A stretch of DNA of 64,000 nucleotides from Cristatella mucedo (GCA_009760855.2 WPIO01000012.1:3222501-3286500), one strand, 5' to 3'. Positions 31,412-43,502 are shown, counted from the first letter of the stretch. A program made the numbers and translations. Notes: generated by a model from the sequence alone, not told the origin.

Positions 31412-31495
31412 TGGTCCGTGATAGGCCAGTAGGGAAGGCACTCGATCCTCACGATCGTGGTCGTGGATTTGAAGCCTGCAATTGGGCGATCCTTT
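31412..31495 (+). mobile_element. SINE-1 head, 3' part lost
   Basis: 'aaggcactcgatcctcacga' to 'attgggcgatcctttat', cut where LINE-A (minus) begins. Confidence 0.7.
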
Positions 31496-31860
31496 ATGAT
31501 AATAATGATGATAATGATACATTTGATATCGTGCCCTCAGAGAACTCAATGTCTTTCTTGGCAATTTACATTTGCTGCAAAATAAGCACGATCGAATGTG
31601 GGTGGTTGCATGCTCAATAAACAACAAGAATAATATGGTTAAGGGTGAGGGTCAGCATGCAAGTAAAGTTAGTGGCAGCATGCACAGTGTCAGTACGCAT
31701 AAGCACATAAAGGACGAATCACACGGACCCACTAAATGCTGTGATACATAGATGCGTTTTTAGTTTCTTTTTAAATGTGGTCAAGTAAGGAGATGTCGTG
31801 ACGCAAGTCGGCAGTGAGTTCCGGGCTTTGGGAGCATACGAACTACAGGCAAAAGAAACT
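31496..31860 (-). mobile_element. LINE-A 3' end
   Basis: Tail 'ataataatgatgataatgat', 'cagagaactcaatgtctttc', 3' UTR, then SYAPKARNSLPTCVTTSPYL on the minus strand. It abuts a SINE-1 whose 3' half is missing. Confidence 0.82.
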
Positions 31861-31944
31861 AACAACTCATCCAATTTATGACAGCATTGCGTATTCGATC
31901 TCCCTTCTCCTTCAGTTCGCTCTCGCACTAGTTGCTCGGCAGCA

Positions 31945-32412
31945 TCAGGTCAGCCCAACATCCATCGCACTAAATTGAAATATTCTTTCCGTGATCGAGC
32001 CTTCAGCTCGTACGCACCGAAAGTCTGGCACTCGCTTCCGGCTACGGTCACTACCTGCAATTACCTTGCATCCTCTTTATAGTCTCAGATCCGGGCTCAT
32101 CTGTTCCAGACAGCTTTCGCTTTGCCTCTGTGCACTTTATTTTTTTAGTTTGTTCTGTACAATTTGTGTGCGTACACGTGCATGATTTAGTGGATGTTAA
32201 GTGCAATAGCTCTTACTAATCAGTGGCCCCGAGTGTTTACACGAGTGTGTGCTTTAGCGTACTGGCCTAAGCATGATAGTTGCTTACTTGTGGTGAACAC
32301 TAACCCTAGGGTAGCAATTCTACTGCAGCGAGCTGTAAAGCACGCTGCATTGAGAGTAAGTTCTCTTCGAGTTCTATAAAATATGATCTAATATTATTAT
32401 TATTATTATTAT
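31945..32412 (+). mobile_element. LINE-C 3' end (second L2-like family)
   Basis: Plus-strand [20 protein letters not shown] and SQIRAHLFQTAFAL are the RT C-terminus. The 3' UTR differs from LINE-A but also ends with 'agttctcttcgagttctata' and an (ATT)n tail at 32390. Confidence 0.7.
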
Positions 32413-32689
32413 CACAGAGAGTGGGTACAACAGATCTCGATTTAAAAATGGTCACCCAGTTTAGAGTCGGATTTATCACTACTGGGTTAAAGACATTAGT
32501 AGCAGCTTAAAGGAAAGAACCTCAATAATTGTTGGATGATGATTGTCGCTAAGGTTTGTCTGCAGAAATATAACTGTGGCTGCTGCATCAGGAGACCCAT
32601 ATTTTACTTTGCTTTATTAAGTATTATACAGTTTTCGCTGCGATAATTTGGAGTGCCGAGAGTTTCTTTTGAAGTGAATTGACATGAAC

Positions 32690-32945
32690 TCTCCTGCTTC
32701 TAACTATGGCACATCCCTTTCAGCCGTCCTCAGCTGCTACTTCCTTGCTACTCACTATCTCAACTGCTCTCCTTACTATCTATACTCTCCTATGCTTTTC
32801 ACTTTCTCTTTGTTGCGTGAGATGTAGTTGTTTATGCGTACCGAAAGCCGCTTAGCTTTTTAGTTCGCTATAGAAAACTTCCCGGCGAAACATTCGCATA
32901 GTCTTGTTGGCTTTGTGGAGTTACTGACGGAGGCGCACCCCTTCA
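32690..32945 (+). mobile_element. LINE-B 3' end
   Basis: Plus-strand copy of the same 3' UTR (cagctgctacttccttgcta ... tttgttgcgtgagatg ... ggctttgtggagttactgac). Confidence 0.7.
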
Positions 32946-33082
32946 CACGAGTGCACACACACGCACCACACACACGCACGCGCATACTAATAGACGTTTG
33001 CACGAGCACACGAGCACGCACAAGCAAACTGAAGCCCCTCGTCTTGCAGCTAGCGACTTAGCCAAAGGGGTGTTGCCACCAA

Positions 33083-33185
33083 TCATGAGGTACTGCTTTC
33101 TATACAGAATCTGTAAAGTGCCTAGAAAGAGATCCAGTTCTCTGAGGGCGCTATACTCAAGTATTATTCCTATTATTATATTATA
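33083..33185 (+). mobile_element. LINE-A 3' tail
   Basis: 'gtaaagtgcctagaaagaga' then 'ctctgagggcgctatactca' and an ATT-rich end. A SINE-1 follows within 20 bp. Confidence 0.75.
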
Positions 33186-33204
33186 AGATCTATGGGGGCT
33201 GCGG

Positions 33205-33350
33205 GAGCTACGAGTGCACACTAGGTAAGGCGGTTGGTTGCCTTTCGAATCCTGCGGTGGGCGATCCTTTATTGCCGCTCCAAGCGGTGGTGATAGCCGT
33301 AAAGTTTCGTCTGTCGCTATACAAAAAAGGCTGTTGAGTCAGCTAGTATT
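33205..33350 (+). mobile_element. SINE-1, diverged
   Basis: 'cgaatcctgcggtgggcgat', 'caagcggtggtgatagccgt', 'aaggctgttgagtcagctag'. Confidence 0.75.
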
Positions 33351-34074
33351 TTGTATGGGTGCTGAAGGCGCCTCCAACGCGAGCAGAGGCGGCGGCGAGG
33401 CAGACTCGGAGGCCGCGGTGCTGCCGTGCACGCTCAGGGCGCCGCTGTCGCCGCCGAAGCTATTAGGCCGAAAGTGCAGTCGGAAAGCGGAGCGAATCGC
33501 AAGTGATGCCGACCATCATTTATTACTTGGTCTATTTCGGAGCAGATTTGTAGTCACGAAGCCCAAAGCTGTGCCGAACTTGGGAGGCGATCATCGATCA
33601 CAAACTTCGAAATCAAGCCGTTTCGCCTCGCTTCCGCGTGTTTTCTCGAACATTCTCTCCTGCTTGAGTTCAAACCTCGCACTTCGCATCAACTCCCATT
33701 CCGCCTCATTCACCTCGAAAAAGTGGCTCTAGGCCAATGGTCGAACTCGCCAGCAGTACTCCCATAGTGTAATGGATTTTGTATTTCCGCAATTTAAAAA
33801 ACGCCATAAATGTCGAACGCCTTTGGCTGTACACCTTGGATAAACCGGCGAAGACTTCGGCAAGTCAGAATAAACGAACAGCGATACTCGCAGTCGCACG
33901 GCGCCTTCTTCATTGCTTTGACGACACGGGGACGACATCGACGGTGAATCGTCGATGCGTTCCGAGCGAGTCTCTGCTTATGAGATATTTCGAGCTCTCC
34001 GCATGGAAATCGAATTTCGAGGCAGCCGGCGACAAAGGCAATTGCGCAAAGGTTTGAATTCATATGGAGGTGCA

Positions 34075-35250
34075 TGCCGAAGGGCCATTCCCTATATCCC
34101 TTAGGACATCCACACGTGCGGATGGCAGCAAACTTTCCTAGATTGAACGATGATAAAACCAACTTACTAGTTGTGGGCAAACCAAGTGTGATTCAGATGT
34201 TGGAAAGGCTGACGCTCAAAATCAGCTCTACCAGCATATCTCCTGTTGAATCTGAACCAAATCTACGTGTTGTGTTTCGAATTTCCCTTTCGTTAGACGA
34301 CCGCACCAGCTCCACAGTCAAGTCTGCCTAATTTCAGCTTCATAACATTGGTAAAATTTGGCCTTGTTTATCCAGGGATACCACATCTAAATTGGTCCAT
34401 GCATTTGTGACATCCTGTCTTGACTTCTGTAACTCACTGCTTACTGGTTAACTGGCCAGTACAATCAGGCGCTTACAGCTGGTGCAAAACTCAACCAGGC
34501 TTGTCTGTCATGAGCGTCACAGTTGCCACATCTTACCACTTCTCGCCGACCTGCACTGGCTTCTAGTCAAGCAATGCATTGACTTCAAGGATTTGTCACT
34601 TACCTTTAGATCCCTTCATTCTTTTGCTCCAGCCTGCCTATCAGATCTACTCCCCCACCAGGCTAAGCATCGTACCACCCGCTTTTCGGAATCTGACTGT
34701 TTACCTATACCCCGTACAAATCTCAAATCCTTGGGAGACCGCGCCTTTAGTTCATATACTCCCAAATCCGGGAACTCAATCCCGACCTGCGTTACGACAT
34801 CTCGGGACTTTTCCACATTTGGTCTAGCGGTTAAGGTGCTCGCCCCGACCAAGGTCTGACTGAAGTCGTGGGTTCAAGCCCCGAGGCATATGTGAAGCGC
34901 CTGAATAGTGGTTAAGTTCTCTTGGGGCGCTATATAAATGAATGAATTATATTTAAAACTAACAGAAACTAAAAACGCATATATTTATCTCAGCATTTAG
35001 TGGGTCCCTGTGATTCGTCCTTTATGTAATTATGTTTGCTGACACTGTGCATGCCGTCACTAACCATACTTGCATGCTGACCCTGTGCACGTCACCGCTA
35101 ACTATGTTATTCCTATTGTTTATTGAGCATGCTACCACTAGCCATTCAATCGAGCTTCCTTTGCAGCAAATGTTTTGTGCCTGGAAAGAGATTGAGTTCT
35201 CTGAGGGGCTATATCAAGTGTATACTATCACTTTTATTATTATTATCAGA
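34075..35250 (+). mobile_element. LINE-A fragment interrupted by a SINE-2
   Basis: The longest LINE copy. RT pieces include RMAANFPRLNDDKTNLLVVG, LVHAFVTSCLDFCNSLLTG, LLADLHWLLVKQCIDFKDLS and DRAFSSYTPKSGNSIPTCVT. At 34822 the sequence stops at '...cttttccacattt' and resumes at about 34949 with '...taaaactaacagaaactaaaaacgcat', which is contiguous in other copies. Ends in an ATT tail near 35250. Confidence 0.88.
34823..34948 (+). mobile_element. SINE-2 nested in LINE-A
   Basis: tRNA-like head (ggtctagcggttaaggtgct, B-box-like gtgggttcaagcccc), then gtgaagcgcctgaatagtgg and tail ggggcgctatataaatgaat. Flanked by a short attt repeat. Confidence 0.85.
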
Positions 35251-35649
35251 AAGCAACTTTGTATTACCACTCCCGGGATGGAATCAGCAGGCGACTAAAA
35301 GGAAACAAGAGGGAAGACAAGCCAACTTAACTTGTAAACTTCCTTTAGAGAAGAAAAAGATCGAAGCAGGGCAGAACAAGATGGACCACGGTAACACAGC
35401 TTAACTAAAAATATACGGGACACTGCAGAAACCTCGTGTATACTTAAATCACTGTTAGACGGGCTTCTCTAGGTCCACCATTCGAGACGACCCGACAGTC
35501 AGGTCTTCTTCTATAGGCAATTCATTCAAATACAGCGAGAAAGATAGGCGTTGAAGATCGTTTGAAGATGTGCGATGAAGATATTAAACAAGCTCGGCGC
35601 CTCGAATTACGAAGAACTTCTGAATAAGCCCGACTGCATTCCGTGGACG

Positions 35650-35875
<226 letters not shown>

Positions 35876-36108
35876 TCTTTTGCGTTTGCATTTTAAAATC
35901 CCAGGTCCGTCGCTGCCGCATGATGTCTCCGCTTTTGCCTTCAAAATACAGCACAGCAGTTGACCAGTAGTATACGGAGACCTGGTCTCTCAGGCCTATT
36001 GTTCCGTATGTATAGAACCGGTGTAATATAGAGTTGTATAGTATGCGCTTTAATACAGCCCCCAAAACCAACTATACATCTATAATATAAACAATTTCAC
36101 ATAACTCA

Positions 36109-36391
36109 TGCTGAGCTATCGGGGCCAGACGCGCTTGGGCCGCTTGGCTGAGCCGATGACCCGCGCCCGGCTCTCCACTTTCCTCTACGAAGTCTGCTAT
36201 CTGCAGGGGGGGGGGGGCTCGCCATATTGCACTCGCTGGTGCTGTTCATCATGGGCCCAAAGAAGGACCCCGTGAGGACGAACTAGATGAGGAGGACTCA
36301 ACCGAATTCGACCGCATCGAGGTCGGCGTGGACCTGCATATCGACGACGGTGACATGATCCCGGAGGAGCCGGACGTCCCGGTGCTCCATT
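36109..36391 (+). pseudogene. Coding-like acidic segment with broken frame around a G12 run
   Basis: One frame reads MLSYRGQTRLGRLAEPMTRA and ends STFLYEVCYLQ at 36205. A 12-G run (36206-36217) follows. Then one frame gives LAILHSLVLFIMGPKKDP, a hydrophobic segment before a GTGAGG donor-like site. A second frame gives a strongly acidic tail, EDELDEEDSTEFDRIEVGVD then LHIDDGDMIPEEPDVPVLH, stop TAG at 36389-36391. Third codon positions are GC-rich in all three parts, so this was or is coding. The frame changes could be homopolymer sequencing errors, true frameshifts in a dead copy, or exon borders. It looks like the C-terminal end of a membrane protein; family not recognised. Confidence 0.42.
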
Positions 36392-36485
36392 AGTGCCAGG
36401 ACGCATAGTGGACGTCCCGGTGCTTCAGTAGTGCCAGGACGCATAGTGGACGTCCCGGTGCTTCAGGAGTGACAGGACGCATAGT
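36372..36485. repeat. 38-bp minisatellite, three units
   Basis: Units 36372, 36410 and 36448 start ggacgtcccggtgct and end ggacgcatagt. The first overlaps the end and stop codon of the acidic frame, so the array grew from the 3' end of that coding-like sequence. Confidence 0.92.
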
Positions 36486-36667
36486 TTGAGTAGTCGAACG
36501 GCACATATCGGGAGAAATAGCGGCAACAACAATTTTTCAAGGATTTTAAAGGTTGCATTGAACAATGTGTATTATGCATGTATGTGCGTACTACATCTCA
36601 CTGCCTGTTTTGGTCACCATCTTGCTGCTTGACAGAAGGATGGACGGACTTTCTCATCTGTATTTGT

Positions 36668-36800
36668 CTAATTCATTTGTATAGCGCCATAAGAGAACAG
36701 TCTATATTCAGGCGCTTCACACATGCCTCAGGGCTCGAGCCCACGACCTCAGCCAGACCTTGGTCGGGGCGAGCACCTTAACCACTAGACCAAACCAACT
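36668..36800 (-). mobile_element. SINE-2
   Basis: 'attcatttgtatagcgccat', 'ctcgagcccacgacctcagc', 'gcaccttaaccactagacca'. Confidence 0.85.
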
Positions 36801-37309
36801 CGGTAATTTCTCGCTTTAATTAATTAGTTGGGATACTACATAACCGGATCAGAAAAATTTAGTATCCAGAAAATACTCAGGCCAGAAGTGAAGTGAAGGT
36901 AGCACGCTTTACAGCAACGATCGAGATGCTTTGTACACATTCAACACTGAATCGCGTGATGATTATGTAAACTGTAGTCGTTGTTTCTCAAGTCGCCGAG
37001 TTGTTTTTGGACGGAAATTCGCAGTCGGAGCGGCTTTGGAAGGCTATCGATGCTTCTTTGTCAGTCCTCCTGAAATGTGATGCAAAAGATTGAGCTCCGT
37101 TTCGGCCCCAAAGGATGCTATAGTACCTTGTTGTTATTGCAATTTCATCTAGTGCGATGACCCTATTAGCCGCTATGGATCGACGTGGCGTTGTTGCCGA
37201 TTGGAGAGGCCATCGACTCTCGAAGCGCCGAAGCCGTGCGCGGGCGGGCATTCGACGGGCCACGCATCGAAGTTTGTAACTCCTAGATACAGTACTGTTC
37301 ATTCACGTA

Positions 37310-37412
37310 ACTCCCTAAACGTGCTTGATCTTTACACAGGCGCTTCGCGCATGCGCCACGGGGCTCGAGATCGCGATCTCGGTCATCGACTGCATCGTTC
37401 ACCTAGGCCGAA
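37310..37412 (-). mobile_element. SINE-2, diverged
   Basis: 'acaggcgcttcgcgcatgcg ... gggctcgagatcgcgatct', same order as other copies. Confidence 0.5.
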
Positions 37413-37419
37413 TAGTCAG

Positions 37420-39180
37420 CGCAATGCGAAAAGCTCCCAAAGTGCACAGTTGGAGCTCGCGGCTTTAATGCCTGCATTTGGCGCTCGAGTGTCGCCGAGG
37501 CGCCCGCTGTGGGCCGCCGCAGCGTCCGCCGTCACAATGTCCCAGATCAGGCCTCCAGTCGATCGCTGCCCGTCTTCATAATCGTCCGATGCATCCGTCC
37601 ATCGAAAGGCCCCTCTCTGCGCTCTTTCGCTCCAGTTGCTATTTGTTGTTATTGGCCGTTCGGCAGGGGCCAGCGGCACGGGCCGAACGACTCGAAGGCG
37701 AAAACGGGTCGCGCAGTAGCCGCAGGCCACCTCTACGAGACGCCTCCTCGTGGCTTTCGGAGAGGAGGCGTCCTCTTAAGATTCGCGTGCACCAATCGAC
37801 CCGCTCGGGCTGCCGCCGCGGGGGCGGAGGGAGTTCGGGATGAGGTGAGGACTTTCGTCAACCAGCGTGAGCTCAGCCAGCGTCTGCTGAGCAGTGCGCC
37901 GGAGCCGAGAAGCAGGGCGGGCAGCCAGCCACTCGCTGCATCCTACTCCCGCGCTGCGTCTCGTCTCGCTCGCTTGGGCGGCGAAAACGCGCGTGCCGCA
38001 GCCGCGTCACCCGGAGGCCACGGGCTCTGTCGCATTCGCCCGATCGCTTTTCGATCCCTCGCCGCCCCCTCGCTGTGTAGCCCGTACTGGTGCGCGCGCG
38101 TAGCTTTGTGGAGTCGACGCTCGCACCAGCCTGCACGGACGGAGGAGGCCGCCAACTAGGCCCGCTCCAGCCCGCTTCGGGCGTGGCGTCGGCTCTCGTG
38201 CGCTGCCGCCGCCGCGAGTGGCGGCGAGGTTTTGCAGCTGCCAGTTCTGACGACCTGGTAACGAATAGTTTTCTTTGACACAGTTCAGGCATTAACGCCC
38301 CCCCCCCAGCGGTACAGCGGACACGCTTAACGCTTGACTAGAGTATAGAGAATAAAGGAGCTGCGGCCCTTCCTTGTCGTAAACAGGCACCGCCTGTCGT
38401 AAACAGGAGGAGGCCAACTGTGACGATGCGCTGCCTGCGACCTCTGCATGCCGCAGAGCCGCAGCCGGCGCGAAGCCGGGTATACTTAGATTCACAGCCC
38501 GGATACCGGAGCTCGGACGGCCTCGGCGGACGGGTGGGTGGGTGGCTGGGTGGGAAGCGGCGGCGGCGACGCCGGGAAGTTTGAGCGAGCCAAACTGCTC
38601 TACCACCTGCCTCTGGGTTCACTCAAGAGGCTTCGAATGCGAATCAGGTGACGCAACATACGCCTTATGCAGGCGAGCCGCTCAGCAACCGACCGGAGGG
38701 CGCAGCGGAGAGCGAGAGCGGGCGGTGAGCTCCCAGCAGGTGCGAGCCGCGACGTAGCGAGCTGCTGCTGCGGCGGCGGCGGCCCTCAAAATCGCTGGCG
38801 TGGAGGGCGAGCGGCGACTCCGTGCTGGTGGCTGGTAGCTAGCAGCGAGAACGGCCATTTGGGCGGCGGCGGCGGCAGTCGGCGGCGGGATTAAACGGCG
38901 TCCGTAGCGAAGGGTTTAGAGTGCAGGGGAAGCACCCTGCGGCGCTTCGAGGGCTTCGAGACACCCGAGGCAGGCGGTCATCGAGTGAGCGACTGGAATA
39001 AAGAGGAATTGGAATCGCTGCGCTGTTTCGTGAGCGCGGAGAGTCGGAGAGAGGCAAGAGATACCTTCTAGCCACGGCCTCTCCGGCTTTCTCTTCGGGC
39101 GACAGACGGCGAGAATCGTGCTGTTCCAAATTGCAACGAAGTGCCGAGCGCTGAAGTCGGATTTCAATCCCTCCAGCGGT
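37420..39180. promoter_or_regulatory. CpG-rich island, possible unrecognised promoter
   Basis: GC-rich, dense in CpG with (GGC)n runs (38765-38890) and a C9 run (38299). Frames are open on both strands, but none shows a recognisable protein. Could be a CpG-island promoter with an untranslated exon; no TATA/CCAAT pair picked out. Confidence 0.35.
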
Positions 39181-39235
39181 CCAATATCGCTGAAAAAACC
39201 ATTCGGTGGATAATTATAAGGATACTAAAGCGCCT

Positions 39236-39330
39236 TAATAATAATAATAATTATTATTATACACTTATATAGCGCACTAAGAGAACTGAATCTCTTTCTA
39301 GGCACTTTAGAGAATTCTCTTTGGTTTATA
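39236..39330 (-). mobile_element. LINE-A 3' tail
   Basis: Starts with (AAT)n/(ATT)n, then 'atatagcgcactaagagaac' and 'tctctttctaggcactttag'. Confidence 0.7.
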
Positions 39331-40157
39331 GAAAGCAAAGAGAACCGACACTATCCATTCTGGAGCTTTACAACTTACAGCAAGAGAAGCAATAACCGAC
39401 GGCTATTGACCAGCAAGGCGAGCGTTCGTGGACGAGCGTGCAAAGGTACGAAAGTGAATGCACAGCTGGTCGCTAGCTGATAGGAGCCCAGGTTAATAGC
39501 ACGCACTGAATCGTGCATCGGTAAGCACGCAAAGTGCATACGAAAAAAGACAAGTTCGTTGGAAATTGCAGGGAAGGCTGAGCTTTTCAGTTAAGACTTG
39601 AAAATTGCAATGTCAAGCAGGTGTTTTCAGAAGCCGGAAGAGAGCCTAATACTTTCGGTTCATACTAATCGGAGGCTCGATTGTCTGCCGACGGGATCTC
39701 ACCGGGCTTTTGTCAAGGCAGACAGAAATTCGAGTAACGTTCCTCAGTCAAGAGCAGGCCAACTTGATAGTGGAGAGGCAGTGTGCTTATCTTATGACAT
39801 GGCGTTTTAGAACAGGGTGCCTAGATTACGATCGGGCTGACGCTATTTAAGAAGAGCACGGTCAGATTACGGGCAGGCGTCGACTAGGTAATTTTAGATG
39901 AACCAATCTAGAGGCCGAGGTGTTTCAGCTTTAGGCTGACGCGAAGCTTACCCTTAGCTACTTAGTTGATCTCATCATCGCCAAGCTTTGGGTAGTGGTC
40001 ATCCAAATGCGAATGTCGTCGATGCAGGCTGCGAGGGAATTAAGTGAGTCGGAGACAGAGCTATGCTGAGAAGCAATGTCGAGGGATAGGTAGAGCCAAG
40101 TGTAGTCGGCGTAGAAAGTAACACAGTGCTAGTGCTTAGCAATGACGTAAGCCAGAA

Positions 40158-40850
40158 TTAATAATGATAATAAGAAGAAGAAATTTATATAGCACTTTTA
40201 GAGAACTCGATTTATTTCTAGGCCCTTTACAAGTTCTTCGAGGGAAGCGTGTCAATGTGGTTAGCTGATAAAGCAAAGCCCAGGGCTAAGATTCTTGCTC
40301 TTCACCACCTGAGTCGTGGGTTCGAGCCTTACAGTGGTTGATTCTATATTCCCCAGTGCAAGCGATGGTGATAGCTTGAATTCGTTCTGTTGCTGTATAC
40401 AGATGAGGCTGTTGAAGCAGCTTATCTTTTTTACACGGTGAACGTGGATAAGTACGTGAAGTACAACTCACACAGACCCAGAAAATGCTATTGAGGAATA
40501 GATGCATTTTTCGCTTCTTGTTAAAGAGTCAAGAGATGTTGTTACGTCAGACAGGAGTGAGATGCAGGCTTTGGGAGCTTGCAAACTAAAGGCACGATCT
40601 CCAAGGGATTTGAGATTGATGAGAGGCAGAGCTAAGCGACTCGATTCTGAAGAGCAGGTAGTATGTGATGCTTAGCCTGATTGTGAAGTAGTTTTGATAG
40701 GTAGGCTGGAGAAACAGAATGAAGAAACCTTAAAGTGAGCGATAAAACCTTGAAATTGATACGCTGCTTGATGGAGAGCCAGTGCAAGTCGGCGCGAAGT
40801 AGTATAATGTGGCAATTTCGACGCTTACGACAGACAAGCCACTGAGCAGT
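40158..40850 (-). mobile_element. LINE-A 3' half interrupted by a SINE-1
   Basis: Tail at 40158, then a SINE-1 at 40262-40432, then continuation with 'cacagacccagaaaatgcta' to the LHWL region at about 40760. Minus-strand pieces: LLRADLHWLSIKQRINFKVL, SPAYLSKLLHNQAKHH. Confidence 0.8.
40262..40432 (+). mobile_element. SINE-1 nested in LINE-A
   Basis: tRNA-like: 'gattcttgctcttcaccacc', B-box 'gtgggttcgagcc', then 'gtgcaagcgatggtgatagc' and 'gaggctgttgaagcagctta'. Confidence 0.85.
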
Positions 40851-41459
40851 ATCTTCCACAATTGACCACCACATCCTTACAAAGCGCTTCTCGACATCCC
40901 GTCTAGCTCTGAATTCCGATAGCAAACATGCTAGCAAAATCCGATGAACTGATTTAATTGTTTAGTTAGCTGCTGCGCCATCACTCGTTCAAGTGTCTTG
41001 GATAAGAATGGTAAAAGTGACGAGGTGCTTGCGATCTGGGTTGTGCTTTGTAAGTAGTGGCCTGACTACAGCTGCTGTCGCAAGGGTAGTCGGAGATGTA
41101 TTTCTAAAATTGGTTTTGGCAGGAAACAGCGGCTATATGCACATCATAGGAAGAACTATCGGGACAGGGTCAAGAGGACTAGTTCAAGATCATTTGGACC
41201 GGGTCAAGAGGACTGAGGGACTTCTTAGCTAGGGAGACAAATTTTGCATCGAGTTCAATAGAGACAGGCACAAAGGAGAGAAAGAGAAAGAGCAGAGCAT
41301 TTTGGGATAGCAGCCTGGGTTGGGCGGCAGCGAGGGGACGGATGAGTCCCTAATCCATTCCTATCTTAATGTCCAAGAATGTAGACCAACGTTCTTCTGT
41401 TTCGTCGTATGGATCACCGGGCTGTTTGCTTGCCTGTGCTTGAGCTGCTAGTAAGATCA

Positions 41460-41722
41460 ACGCATCGACTTTTTATCACAGCATATAGGGGGTCCATGTG
41501 ATTCGTCCTTTGTGTGCTGACGTGTGCTGACACTGTGCATGCTGTCACTAACCATATTTGCATGCTGACCCGTGCATGTTGCCTCTAACTACGTTGTGCT
41601 GTTTTTATTGAGCATGCTATCATTAGCCATTCGAACTAGCTTCCTTTGCAGCACCTGTAAATTGCCTAGAAAGAGCTTCAGATATCTGAGGGTGATATGC
41701 AAATATATTATTATTATTATGG
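41460..41722 (+). mobile_element. LINE-A 3' UTR and tail
   Basis: 'ccatgtgattcgtcctttgt ... tgcatgctgtcactaacc ... attgcctagaaagagcttca' and (ATT)n at 41706. Confidence 0.8.
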
Positions 41723-42309
41723 TCGGTGGTGGAAATCACACTTAAATGACTATTGACTAGCCATTTGCTAAAATTTCACTAAAAAGTGCGGTTTTACCCC
41801 TAGCTAAAATGAATCGATACGAACTAAAGTAATCTCTTAATTCTAGGCGGTAGACTGCATCGCGAATCTTCAACGGCATTTTCAAGCCTACTTTCAGTGC
41901 TTTCGTGCTTTCTTTACGTCAGCAGTTAACTAAAAGGCGTCTGGGCTGGGACGGACCTGTTGCTGAGTCAGAGGTATACACAAATCTAGGATGCTGACTC
42001 AAGTCGTATTGTAGCATTGTGTCTAGAAGGAAAAGTCGGTAGTAGGATCAAGCAGGAAGAGGTGCCAATTTGCGGCACATAGAATCAAAATCAAGACTTT
42101 AGGTTTATTGACTCCGAAGTAATTTTGGATGCCGAAACAGAAACACACTCAAGGGAGAAAGAAATCCACATATGAGCAGATCTGCAGAAAGGCGTGACGT
42201 TAAGGGTTAATAGGGTGGTTTAGAAAACTTGGTTAGCCATGAGGCCTTTTATATATGTAAGAGCCTTATGTGAGCAAAGAGGCACAGAGACTCAGACAGT
42301 GCAAGCTGC

Positions 42310-42605
42310 ATCACGAAATTCCCTGACTTGACCACATTTAAAAAGAAACTAAAAACGCATCTATTTATCACTTGATTTAGTGGGTCCGTGTGAGTCGTCC
42401 TTTATGTGCTTATGCGTGCTGACACTGTGCATGCTGCCACTAAGCTTACTTGCATACTGACCCTGTGCATGTCACCCCTGACCATGTTATGCTTCTTGTC
42501 ATTGAGCATGCTACCTATAACCATTCGATCGTGCTTCCTTTGCAGCAAATGTAAAGTGCCTAGAAAGACATTGAGTTCTCTGGGGGCGCTATATCAAATT
42601 TATTT
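42310..42605 (+). mobile_element. LINE-A 3' UTR and tail
   Basis: Begins in the coding end 'gacttgaccacatttaaaaa', then the same 3' UTR as at 41460; ends 'gggggcgctatatcaaattt'. Confidence 0.82.
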
Positions 42606-43141
42606 TAAGCATTTTGGTAAACGTCACTTCCAATTGACTATCAAGATGAATATTTAATTAAATCTAGAATGAGCAAAAGGTGATTCCTAGTGAAAATAAC
42701 TGAAGAGAAAGTCAGAAACGTCAGAGATAAAGCTGGGAATAATACACAGCGAGCGACTAATTACCGTGAAATTCGCCAACTTATCATTAGGCGGACAGAG
42801 ATCCAGGGATTCAAAAGATTCTTAGTAGCAGCCGAGCGGGGCTTAAATTTGAAAAAGGTGCGTGTGACAACGGCTTCTCCACCCTTCAAGGTACACGTGA
42901 TTTTAGAGCATGAAACAAAGGAGAAGCCTTCTGGGGTTCCGCCTCGGTGATTACGCGTCAGTTCCTAGACTTTTGCAGTCCTTTAATAAGAGGAAAAACT
43001 TTAAGAACGTCTTCAAGTATCAGAGCTGCTAACAGCTCATGGTTTATTCTACAAAGAGCTGAAATTGCGGAGGCATGAGTTCAAAGCTGTCACCGAGGTT
43101 AGCGTTCAACCTGTCTTTATCGCTACATGGTTGGAGAGTAT

Positions 43142-43502
43142 GGCGGCGGCACTAACGGAAGAACGCGACGAGTGGTTAACAAAACTTACCGTCGCTCTAC
43201 GGGGAGAACGGCTGCTGGGGTTGGCAGCAACGACAGTCAACTATATCGATCTGGCTCACGCAGTCCTCTCTGGTAAACCGCGAGTTCAATGGGCGATACG
43301 TGCGAATCGTGAATCCTGGCAGTCATGCACCGGATATGTAGCCATCGATGGGTACGAAGCGGCAGCGACAAGCTGGCTCTGTCGACCTCGGTCGTCTGAG
43401 AAACCTGAACAGGACGGGAAGCGACCGGGGCCTCGTTCGACGAAGACGCGCGACGTAGGGGGTAAGCAATTGCTGTTTCAATTTTCATTTCAGCAATTGT
43501 AA
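43142..43502 (+). CDS. Small open frame with good start context, unrecognised
   Basis: ATG in context gagtATGG; 120 codons beginning MAAALTEERDEWLTKLTVAL and ending FQFSFQQL, stop TAA at 43500-43502. The first 40 residues look protein-like (charged helix). The region after about 43270 resembles a decayed SINE-1 (gagttc...gggcgata). A first exon with donor near 43270, or a chance open frame, are both possible. Confidence 0.22.

Noticed and set aside
37509-38159. 216-codon plus-strand frame
   Set aside because: Arg/Ala/Ser-rich reading of a CpG island with overlapping open frames; no splice or start logic.
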